Part shown: positions 48,358-55,687 of the stretch, piece by piece
Position numbering within the stretch: the stretch's first letter is position 1
How the letters are laid out: every line of letters starts with the position of its first letter
Assembly: GCF_010820665.1 (NCBI RefSeq)
Contig: NZ_JAAIKC010000005.1
Location: 1-64,000, forward strand
Reading direction: 5' to 3'
DNA: 64,000 nucleotides
Source: Paenibacillus sp. SYP-B3998
Lineage (GTDB): Bacteria; Bacillota; Bacilli; Paenibacillales; NBRC-103111
The notes under the pieces: model-generated
The model's input: only the letters and a program-made list of their open reading frames with translations
Told to the model about the DNA's origin: nothing
The model's database searches: none
Made by a program: the position numbers and the translations under genes

Positions 48358-48382
48358 TTTTGTAATACATTTTGTAATACAT
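48358..48382. repeat. Tandem direct repeat upstream of the ABC-F gene
   Basis: TTTTGTAATACAT occurs twice in tandem with a 12-bp period, about 40 bp before the ABC-F start codon. It could be an operator, part of a leader, or a recombination scar. Confidence 0.8.
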
Positions 48383-48424
48383 CTAATAATAGTCACTATT
48401 TTAGTTATAAAGAAAGGTAATACT

Positions 48425-50164
48425 ATGATAAAAGTTGATAACTTATCCTTCTCATTTCCGCAAAAAGAACTATATACAAACATTACATTTACGCTTGAAG
48501 AGGCACAACATTGCGCTTTTATAGGAACAAGTGGCAGTGGGAAAAGTACATTGATAGAAATACTGATGGATCCAGAAAGATATTTGTTCGAGGGCATGTT
48601 AGAAATAGATCCGACTTGCAAAATTAGGCATGTAAGTCAATTTTCACAACTCGACAAAACGAAAGAAACAACAGTTTTTGAATATATAGGGCAAGAATTT
48701 ATTAAGATACAAAATGAAATAACATCTATTTGTACTGAAATGGAAACATCATCGGATATGGATGCGTTATTAGAAAAGTATCAATTAGCTTTAGACACAT
48801 TTGATTCAATCGGTGGGGCTGATTTTGAAAGCAACATTAATAAGAAACTAAATCTAGCAAACCTCATGAAGCTAAAAGATCTTAGGGTATCCGACCTGAG
48901 TGGTGGGGAATTCAAACTTATTCAAGTGATGAAGGAAATGCTTAGTAGTCCAGATTTAATGATTATGGACGAACCAGATGTATTTTTAGACTTTGAAAAC
49001 CTAAATGCGCTTAAAAATCTTATTAATTCTCACAAAGGAATACTGTTAGTTGTTACGCACAACCGATATCTACTGAATCATTGTTTCAACAAAATTATAC
49101 ACCTTGAAAACATGGAGATCCAAGAGTTTGATGGGCGGTATATTGAGTATAATTTCTCATTACTTCAGACAAAAATTGAGTTGCAAGAAATCGCAGTCGC
49201 TGAACAAGAAGAAATTGAGAGATACGATAACATTATTGATAATCTTAGAGCTATCGCAACTATTAATTCAGAAGCATCTAGAGGGAGAGCATTAAAAGCT
49301 AGAGTTAGGTTTCAAGAAAGATTGGAAGCGCGTAGAATTAAAGCGCCATTTGTTGATATTAAGCAACCGAATATTAGTTTCGGTATTGAAAATGAGATTG
49401 AAGACACCATTGTTGTAAATGTCAATAATTATAGTGTTACGTTTGATGAATTACTTTTAGACAATGTTAACTTTGAGATAAAATCTACAGATAAAGTAGC
49501 CATTATAGGTCCAAACGGTACCGGGAAAACAACTTTACTCCGAGATATCTTTAAAAATAATCATGCTTCAATTGAAATAAATGCGGATGTTAAAGTGGCT
49601 TATCTATCTCAGAATCAAGGAGAAGTGCTAAAGGATTCTAATACAATACTAGAAGAATTCATCGATGCTGGATTTAAAACTTATGATGAGATTAGATCGT
49701 ATATTTCAAACTATGGCTTTGAAGGGGAAATCGTTAATCAAAAGATAGCTTCTTTATCTGGTGGAGAAAAAAATATGCTTCAATTGGCTAAGGTTTCTGC
49801 CAGTAAAGCAAACGTTTTGCTTCTTGATGAACCGACAAGCCATTTAGACACCTATACACAAATAGCACTGGAGAAAGCCATTGAAGACTATAAAGGTGCG
49901 ATTCTCATGATTTCTCATGATTTCTATTCTGTTGTAAATGGTATGGATTATGTTTTAATCATTGACGATAAGACGATTAGAAAAATGAGTATGCGGAAAT
50001 TTAGACAGATGATTTATGCTAGTCATTTTGATAGAGACTATTTAGAAACTGAACAAAATAAAAAATCGGTTGAAATGAAAATAGAATTGGCTTTAAAAGA
50101 TACTAATTTTGAACTTGCAAAAGTATTGGTTGATGAGCTAGAAGAGCTGATTAAGTTGCTTTAA
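48425..50164 (+). CDS. ABC-F ATPase, possible ribosome-protection protein
   Basis: 579-aa soluble protein with two ABC domains in one chain and no membrane segments, the ABC-F layout. Domain 1: Walker A GTSGSGKST, signature LSGGE, Walker B LMIMDEPDVFLD, with Asp where most have Thr. Domain 2: Walker A GPNGTGKTT, signature LSGGEKNM, Walker B VLLLDEPTSHLD and switch SHDFY. The interdomain linker (about residues 250-310) is long, helical and basic, as in proteins that reach the ribosomal P/E site. It may confer resistance to peptidyl-transferase antibiotics, or be housekeeping. The gene is AT-rich and sits among mobile-element scraps. Confidence 0.88.
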   Translation: MIKVDNLSFSFPQKELYTNITFTLEEAQHCAFIGTSGSGKSTLIEILMDPERYLFEGMLEIDPTCKIRHVSQFSQLDKTKETTVFEYIGQEFIKIQNEITSICTEMETSSDMDALLEKYQLALDTFDSIGGADFESNINKKLNLANLMKLKDLRVSDLSGGEFKLIQVMKEMLSSPDLMIMDEPDVFLDFENLNALKNLINSHKGILLVVTHNRYLLNHCFNKIIHLENMEIQEFDGRYIEYNFSLLQTKIELQEIAVAEQEEIERYDNIIDNLRAIATINSEASRGRALKARVRFQERLEARRIKAPFVDIKQPNISFGIENEIEDTIVVNVNNYSVTFDELLLDNVNFEIKSTDKVAIIGPNGTGKTTLLRDIFKNNHASIEINADVKVAYLSQNQGEVLKDSNTILEEFIDAGFKTYDEIRSYISNYGFEGEIVNQKIASLSGGEKNMLQLAKVSASKANVLLLDEPTSHLDTYTQIALEKAIEDYKGAILMISHDFYSVVNGMDYVLIIDDKTIRKMSMRKFRQMIYASHFDRDYLETEQNKKSVEMKIELALKDTNFELAKVLVDELEELIKLL

Positions 50165-50165
50165 A

Positions 50166-50393
50166 TTACAATAAAGCGGCGAAGCGCGATCGTCCACGTT
50201 TATTAATCTTCATCTGCCCCGTCCATTTGCCTGAGTTTGTTTCTGCAAGGTTAAGACCAGCATGACGCAGCAGCGCATTGCCGTGAGCAAAACCGCTTAA
50301 ATCCCCGGCCTCACCCAGAATACCAGCTAGTGAAATGGCGCTAATCCCTTTTACATCCAGCATTGATTTAGCAAAAGGTATGCGATCTAACAC
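50166..50393 (-). pseudogene. IS110-family transposase, C-terminal remnant
   Basis: 75 codons with DVKGISAISLAGILGEAGDL and the conserved block AGLNLAETNSGKWTGQMKI, then KRGRSRFAALL and a stop. This is part of the C-terminal (transposase_20) domain of IS110 elements; the N-terminal DEDD catalytic part and the end of the domain are gone. It abuts the ABC-F gene on one side and a T-box remnant on the other. Confidence 0.85.
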
Positions 50394-50530
50394 TGATCAT
50401 GAGGTTCAGAGAGTCGGTGGTTGCTGTGAACCGATCCTCACCTGATGCCGAATGGGCTTCTGAATCGCTTGTTGCGATTAAAAAGGTGGTACCACGATAA
50501 CCTCGTCCTTTATTGGGCGGTTTTTTTTTG
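50394..50530 (+). promoter_or_regulatory. Truncated T-box riboswitch, apparent Trp specifier
   Basis: The sequence shows the T-box landmarks in order: AGAGAGTCGGTGG with GCTGTGAACCGA (stem I AG-bulge region, about 50408-50433); the specifier region GAA-TGG-GCTTCTGA with TGG at 50453-50455; a short stem III (AATCGC/GCGATT); the T-box core AAGGTGGTACCACG (50483-50496); and a terminator CGTCC/GGGCG followed by nine T (50503-50529). The 5' half of stem I is missing, replaced by the IS110 remnant. No synthetase or tryptophan gene follows, so it is an orphan. Confidence 0.75.
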
Positions 50531-50550
50531 TATTCTTTGAAAGAGGGAAT

Positions 50551-50722
50551 GTCCATGGATGATGGTTGGTGTATCTCAAGTTTATATTATAAAAGCCAAA
50601 TTATGAGGGAACGAGATACGAGAGGCAATGAGTATGAACTATTTCTAAATAAAAGTTATTCTTGTATAGGTAATAACCCGGATAATTATCAAAAGCCGAC
50701 GTTCACCCTGACAACATCGTAG
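50551..50722 (+). CDS. Possible small protein after the T-box remnant
   Basis: About 56-aa frame (MSMDDGWCISSLYYKSQ start) with AAAGAGGG upstream. It is the only frame downstream of the T-box, and no family is recognised. It may be a remnant of the gene the riboswitch once controlled or a chance frame. A GC-rich hairpin (CCCCGCC/GGCAGGGG, about 50732-50761) follows. The rest of 50762-51019 has a terminator and nothing else I can support. Confidence 0.3.
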
Positions 50723-50853
50723 CAGAAAAAGCCCCGCCATATCATTTGTAGAAGGCAGGGGAGACATCTATGAGCATTGCTCGCTCCATATTACGGACGA
50801 AAGACAAGTGCTAATGCTATCCTTCGGCAGCCGTGCACAGGACTTCTTCCTAC

Positions 50854-50893
50854 AACCGGATTTGGTCATGTATACGACTGAATCCGGTTTTTT
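50854..50893 (+). terminator. Intrinsic terminator
   Basis: AACCGGATT (50854-50862) and AATCCGGTT (50881-50889) form a perfect 9-bp stem with an 18-nt loop followed by TTTT. Confidence 0.8.
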
Positions 50894-51019
50894 CTTTCCG
50901 GCAACCGGACGTTAGACTCATTGTGCTGGAACGTGCCGGCATGTAAAATATTAGGATCATGCGAACATTAATCCGTATTTTTAAAATAGATACGTTGATG
51001 GGCATGGTGAGATCAGCTG

Positions 51020-52717
51020 ATGAAACACTCGGAAAGGCTGGAGACGATGAACACATTGCAGGAAGAAGCGCTGGAAGAGATGAAAACGGCGATTCATGAA
51101 TGGTTTGACGAACAGGAAAATCGGAAGGACGTGGAGGGAGCGGTCAAGCGAACCACGTTGCAAATGGGCATATTTAACGGCGTTATGCTGGATTTTCGGC
51201 CGGGCAGGACCCGCGTTGACAGTTTGAATTTTGGACGGAATGCTGCAGGCAGCAAGTCGAAGGCTTCACCATTTACGCGGGAGCAGGTCTTGCATGAGGT
51301 TCAGCTCCTGCTGGCGGAAATCGTAAAAGAGAAGCTGGACAAGCTGGAGACGTCGCCGTTGATCGACTACCGGTTTACCTTGCAAGGAACATTCGCAACG
51401 ACAGACGGGCCCGTGAAATTAACGGTGCTGGAAATCGTATATGAAGAGAAAAAGCGGCAGCTTTTGGAACGAATTCAGTCCTATATCGAGAAAAAATTGG
51501 AGAAGGGCTCTTACCCGACAAAGCCACTGGAAACCTTCTTTTTGACGCGTCATCTGCTGGACCCATATTTGTTTCACGAACCGGAAGTGGCAAGGATGAC
51601 TGCTTTATTTGACCGGATTCAGGAGCTGAACAAAGAACGGACGCAAGTGCTGGCGGATCATCGAAGATATATCATCCAGGCCTTGACCGGCTGGGCCGAG
51701 AATGTATTTCTGCGACGTTACTACGATTTCACTCGTTCCGAATACAGGATCAATGATTATAAGATCAAGCCGGATACTGCTCTGGAGAACAAGGATGAGC
51801 CGAATCAGCCTGTCGACTTACTGTTGTACGGCGCGGTGATGATTCTTCGTTACGAGCCCAACTACAGCAAATTCAAGGGCCAGACTTTTCTGGAGCTGGC
51901 GACGCAACTTGGCAGCGACAAGGCCGGGCGCATGCTGAAGGAGGGCAGCGACAGCTTCTCGCAAGAAGACGTCCATATGCGTCATGAGTTGGCCGAATGC
52001 AAGGCTAACGATGTTTTTTCCCTCATTACGGTCGTTATTTGCAAGGAAGAAGCCGGGGCGTACGAACGGGCGATTTCGTTTATTCTCTCCCTGCTCCGAA
52101 AGGGCTTCCCGAAAAGCTACAAAATCAAGCTAAAATCCAGCGCGAGAGAGGTATTGCCCGTCAAGGGGCTTGTCAGATCGGATACGCACCGTTTTTTTGC
52201 GAATGCTCTGGCTTATTCCGAGCTGCATCCGTTATTGGAGGAATACGCTCGTGAGGCGATGGAAGAGTTTGAATGGTACGAGGATACGGAAGGCGAAAAA
52301 AGCGTAATGCCGGGCAGTTATGCCGTATTCGGGCTAGGACTTTCGGCCGAGCGGTATTTTCCGTTGGTCGAAGCTTACATGGCCCTTGTGGACGATGAGC
52401 ATCAGCTGGTGCAGGACAAGTACACTGCTGTTTTTGCCGAAACCCATGGCGTAACGGAACGCTCGACTCCCGCCTTGGTTGCCTGCCTACGGCGCTCCCG
52501 CGGTTCGCTAAAGCTGAAGATTCAGCTGGAGCTGGAAAGCGAAGACAAGCTGTCGCTGTTGGTACAGCATGTAGAAGCCCTGACGGATTACGAGGCCGAG
52601 CGGGTGTTGTACCCGATCTGGGGCAAGTCGGAGAAGCTGGCCGCGTTGGCTCGCAAAGCGCAGGAACCGCGCAAGGAGCTGCTGCTTCGTCTGCTAAAGG
52701 CGACGGGTAAAGCCTGA
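51020..52717 (+). CDS. DUF6138-like protein, unknown function
   Basis: 565-aa soluble, mostly helical protein without signal peptide or membrane segment. Blocks such as RTTLQMGIFNGVMLDFRPGR, LIDYRFTLQG, PTKPLETFFLTRHLLDP and MILRYEPNYSKFKGQTFLEL resemble the DUF6138 family of Bacillales as I remember it; that naming should be checked. Base composition is clearly GC-richer than the ABC-F gene or the following fragment. The frame may start a few codons later at M10. Confidence 0.7.
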   Translation: MKHSERLETMNTLQEEALEEMKTAIHEWFDEQENRKDVEGAVKRTTLQMGIFNGVMLDFRPGRTRVDSLNFGRNAAGSKSKASPFTREQVLHEVQLLLAEIVKEKLDKLETSPLIDYRFTLQGTFATTDGPVKLTVLEIVYEEKKRQLLERIQSYIEKKLEKGSYPTKPLETFFLTRHLLDPYLFHEPEVARMTALFDRIQELNKERTQVLADHRRYIIQALTGWAENVFLRRYYDFTRSEYRINDYKIKPDTALENKDEPNQPVDLLLYGAVMILRYEPNYSKFKGQTFLELATQLGSDKAGRMLKEGSDSFSQEDVHMRHELAECKANDVFSLITVVICKEEAGAYERAISFILSLLRKGFPKSYKIKLKSSAREVLPVKGLVRSDTHRFFANALAYSELHPLLEEYAREAMEEFEWYEDTEGEKSVMPGSYAVFGLGLSAERYFPLVEAYMALVDDEHQLVQDKYTAVFAETHGVTERSTPALVACLRRSRGSLKLKIQLELESEDKLSLLVQHVEALTDYEAERVLYPIWGKSEKLAALARKAQEPRKELLLRLLKATGKA

Positions 52718-52744
52718 CGGTACATAAAAATCCATAAGAAAATC

Positions 52745-53419
52745 AACGAAGGAGAATGCCGCGGATGTGGATATGGTGTACCTAGTTTAAATCAGGCATT
52801 ATGGTGTTTGGGAAATAATGTAAGCATGGTCATTCAATCTAGTATTTCACCATTTAAAAAGATTAAAGGATCAATTGCTTTAAATGAAATGCACTTACAT
52901 AAATTGCCGTGGCCTGAAGAAGTATTGTTAAGCCTTGGAGAATTAGATGTGAAATTGAGAATAACACTATCTTATTATATTGAGCCCAGCCCAGGTGAAG
53001 TTGGGTGGAAAAGTAGATATTCGTATTCCTCGTTTGGGTTAAGGTTTGATATGAATGGATCAGCGACAGAAGAGCAATTTATCAAACGTATTAATGAAGC
53101 AGCTAAAGATGAGGAAGATGGCAAGCCGCCGTCAAGTAATATTGATTGGACATTAGGCCCAAACACTCGAAACAAAGGATCAATTCACAGTGATATATGG
53201 GAAACAACCGCTTCACAATTAGCAACTAGTAACATGATTGGTATCTATCCAATAAGTGGTTGGTGGAGTAAAAGACCATGGTTAAAGCGATGGGATAGAG
53301 AAGTTAAATACACATTAATTGTAACGTTATCTACACCTGCATCTGAAATTGATTTATATACACCGATAGAAGTAGCAACAAAAATTAGAAATAAAATTAT
53401 TATCGATGATAAAAATTAA
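52745..53419 (+). pseudogene. IetS-like subtilisin (antiphage), C-terminal fragment
   Basis: The frame opens directly after the stop of the previous gene, and recognisable sequence starts near 52745: CRGCGYGVPSLNQALWC, then MHLHKLPWPEEVLLSLGE, ITLSYYIEPSPGEVGWKSRY, NKGSIHSDIWETTASQLA and IYPISGWWSKRPWLKRWDR. These blocks form the C-terminal beta domain of the S8 peptidase that partners an AAA+ ATPase in IetAS-type phage defence. The catalytic Asp, His and Ser region is missing, as is the ATPase gene. The TTG at 52808 is a possible start but has no family support. Confidence 0.7.
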
Positions 53420-53470
53420 TTGAAACTGAACATAGCTTTCTTAGCTTAAGTTTAAATTGAATAAAATAAA

Positions 53471-53508
53471 AAACGAGCCAAGAAGTAAAATTCTAGGGGC
53501 CCGTTTTT
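53471..53508 (+). terminator. Intrinsic terminator after the IetS-like fragment
   Basis: AAACG..GCC pairs with GGGC..CGTTT around a loop of about 17 nt, followed by seven T. Confidence 0.6.
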
Positions 53509-53584
53509 TTAGGTATTCTGAAATATAAAAAAGGGCAATCGGCCTGAGAAGCAGGTGATTATTATTTATAGGGGAGCGTATTAA

Positions 53585-53700
53585 ATATTTCAGCATGCAG
53601 CTGATGCTGGCCGCTCATGCGCGCGGCTACGACACCAACCCGATGAGCGGCTTTTCGAGCGTATCGCAGATCCCCATCATGGAAGGTCTGCTTCAGTTCC
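53585..53700 (+). pseudogene. Nitroreductase-family fragment
   Basis: A stretch of about 35 codons reads SMQLMLAAHARGYDTNPMSG, the conserved helix and loop of FMN-dependent nitroreductases (usually D-x-G-x-x-x-Q-L-x-L-x-A-x-A-x-G-Y-D-T). No similarity is visible on either side, and later frames look shifted. It is a scrap rather than a gene. Confidence 0.5.
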
Positions 53701-54029
53701 TGTACGCGGTACGTGCTTACTTTCCGTTCGTGGGACAGCGTTCCGGCTTCCGTCATCGCGGGTTCGAGCCCGCTGGTGATATTCCGCTCCTCTCGTTATC
53801 CCACTTCTTGTCGTCTAGGATACTACTTCTTACATGGGCAGACGGCGGCATGTCGCCGTCCACCGTCATCATCCCGTTGATGATCTGCTTGAGATCGGGT
53901 TAGTTGTCTTTGCTGTAGCTCCAGGTATAGAATGAACGGGCCAGGAGCAAGGACTGCCTCTGAACCGTTCAATTGTTCGACATAGATTTATGGTGATATA
54001 CTCAAAATCCCTCGCCTTTAAGCGTGAGA
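53701..54029. other. Degraded intergenic region
   Basis: No intact gene. On the minus strand (about 53820-53935) a short frame reading PDLKQIINGMMTVDGDMPPS has coding-like composition but no start, ribosome-binding site or family I know, so it may be another gene remnant. Confidence 0.35.
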
Positions 54030-55193
54030 TTATCCAATTTCTGTTTCCTCATTGCGCCAAGGGGGCAATTTCTTTCTCGCTTGTTCGAACCAGTCTACCA
54101 GCTTATCGGTCAAGCCGATCCGCAGCTCGTTTGAAAATAGATGATCCAGCTTATGGTAGTGCCTCTCCGCTTCTTTGTGCCTTCCGCTTGCCGTATACAG
54201 CTTCATCAGTGCAAGTCCGTCTTCTTCGTTATACGGGTCCACATCCTGAATCCGTTCGTACATCGCCAGCGCTTCCTCCAGCATCATGGCTTTCTCATAG
54301 AATCGGGCTAACGAACGGGCATTCTGATACCATAGCTTCCGTAGTCTTTCGCGTTCGTCCTCTACCCATCCATAACCGATCTCTGGTAAATAGTCCCCTT
54401 CATAAAGCGAAAGCAACCGCCGCAGCTCGGAGTGACTGTCGGTCAAATTTAAGCCGTTCACCTGCCGTAAACCGTGTTCCCATTCATCCACGTCAATCCG
54501 AATTCGGCTTGTGTCGAGTATGTAGCCTTCTTGAATAGTCATATTTTGGATGGGGGCATCGATGCCCATTTGCTTCAAGCACTGTCTAATGTGATAAATC
54601 GATGTGTACAATTGATTCGCCGCCTGTTTCACATCAAGCTCCGGCCACAGCAGTTCCAAAAGTGTCTCCTTGGGGACGATATTGCCGCGTTGGTGTAGCA
54701 GGTAAGCAAACAGGGCCTGCGTTTTTGCCGTGCGCCATTTCGGTATTTCCGGAGACCCGCCGCTGCTCTGAAAACGGAGAGACCGAAAACACAGAATGCG
54801 AGAAGGCGCTATTGAGCGCATATCTTCTTTATGCATTCTTTTTTGCATCAGCCGCTTTATCGTTTGATCCAAACGTGCTTGATGCAACGGTTTAAGCAAA
54901 TAATCGACCGCATTCAGCTCAAAAGCTTGGACAGCATACTCGCTATATGCCGTTACAAATACAATATCGGCTCCCGGACAAGCCTCCTGTGCCAGCTCTA
55001 CCGCTTTGATTCCCGATATTTCCGGCAAGTGAATATCGAAAAATACGACGTCTGGCTGAAGTTCCGGCATTCGCATAATAGCCTCTCGCGCATTCCCAAA
55101 CGAGCCGACCACCGAAATACCGGGATATCCCGATAGCATTCGCCGAATCTGGTTTAACACCAGCGCTTCGTCATCCACCAGCATGATCTTCAT
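54030..55193 (-). CDS. Response regulator with SARP-like (BTAD) output
   Basis: 387-aa regulator. The receiver domain (about 1-120) has phospho-acceptor D53 in FFDIHLPEISG and the conserved Lys in LLKPLH. An OmpR-like DNA-binding part (about 150-230) has AKTQALFAYLLHQRGNIVPK and ANQLYTSIYHIRQCL. A bacterial transcriptional activator (TPR-like) domain reaches the C-terminus (VDPYNEEDGLALMKLYTASG). GGAG is 9 nt before the ATG at 55193, five codons inside the open frame. Such regulators pair with 7TM-DISM hybrid kinases like the one at 59005. Confidence 0.88.
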   Translation of the reverse strand: MKIMLVDDEALVLNQIRRMLSGYPGISVVGSFGNAREAIMRMPELQPDVVFFDIHLPEISGIKAVELAQEACPGADIVFVTAYSEYAVQAFELNAVDYLLKPLHQARLDQTIKRLMQKRMHKEDMRSIAPSRILCFRSLRFQSSGGSPEIPKWRTAKTQALFAYLLHQRGNIVPKETLLELLWPELDVKQAANQLYTSIYHIRQCLKQMGIDAPIQNMTIQEGYILDTSRIRIDVDEWEHGLRQVNGLNLTDSHSELRRLLSLYEGDYLPEIGYGWVEDERERLRKLWYQNARSLARFYEKAMMLEEALAMYERIQDVDPYNEEDGLALMKLYTASGRHKEAERHYHKLDHLFSNELRIGLTDKLVDWFEQARKKLPPWRNEETEIG

Positions 55194-55687
55194 GTATTCA
55201 CTCTCCATAACATGTATGCATTGTTTTTTGGCAAGATTCGACTTGTTACACCAATACTATCGGAATTTTGGCAATGGATGATTAGAACTGTCCGAGCAGC
55301 TGTGTCCAATTAGAGGTAGTCTCAGTCGGTTGAATGACCTTGATAATACGAGGTTAATTTTAAGTACTTCATTTCCACGTGAGCGAAAATAGCATGTAAA
55401 GCAGTTGTAGAGATTTTGTAAAGTTCCTTTTGTTATGATCACACCTGTCGAAAGAAAGTGGATTATATCAAGATATAGGATCAAGGGGCTTGGAGTCCCT
55501 ATGGGACAGGGGGGAGTATAAAAGAGGAATAGAAAAAGAACGGTTGTTTTACTCCAGCGTGAGCAGAAGCGCCTGAGTTAGAAGGAATAGACAAATTTTT
55601 CAAGAAGAAAGGAGAACCCTGCTTAACTGAAAGAAATCTGCAAATATAGAATTTCTATATGCTTTCGTTAGCAGGTATACACAAAAT
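55194..55687. other. Long upstream region of the SLH-protein gene
   Basis: About 490 bp between divergent genes. A small hairpin GTCCC-TAT-GGGAC (55495-55507) lies in a G-rich patch. An AAGGAG-like sequence at about 55607 has no start codon near it. Surface-layer genes often have long leaders, and this may be one. No gene is supported. Confidence 0.4.

Noticed and set aside
50368-50556. Leftward 62-codon frame over the T-box
   Set aside because: It is antisense to a clear T-box element and has no ribosome-binding site or similarity.
50736-50752. CCATATCATTTGTAG as an attachment-site copy of the rlmH end
   Set aside because: Only TATCAT and GTA agree, and the sequence lies in the loop of a GC-rich hairpin; the site at 62571 is a better match.
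53595-53903. 102-codon rightward frame as an intact gene
   Set aside because: Only its first 35 codons match nitroreductases; the rest is unrelated, so it is a fragment read into random sequence.
55374-55389. TTTCCACGTGAGCGAA as a third parS
   Set aside because: It shares the CACGTG core only; five of 16 positions differ from parS.
55257-55484. Leftward 75-codon frame upstream of the SLH gene
   Set aside because: No ribosome-binding site, no similarity, and it lies in the promoter region of two divergent genes.
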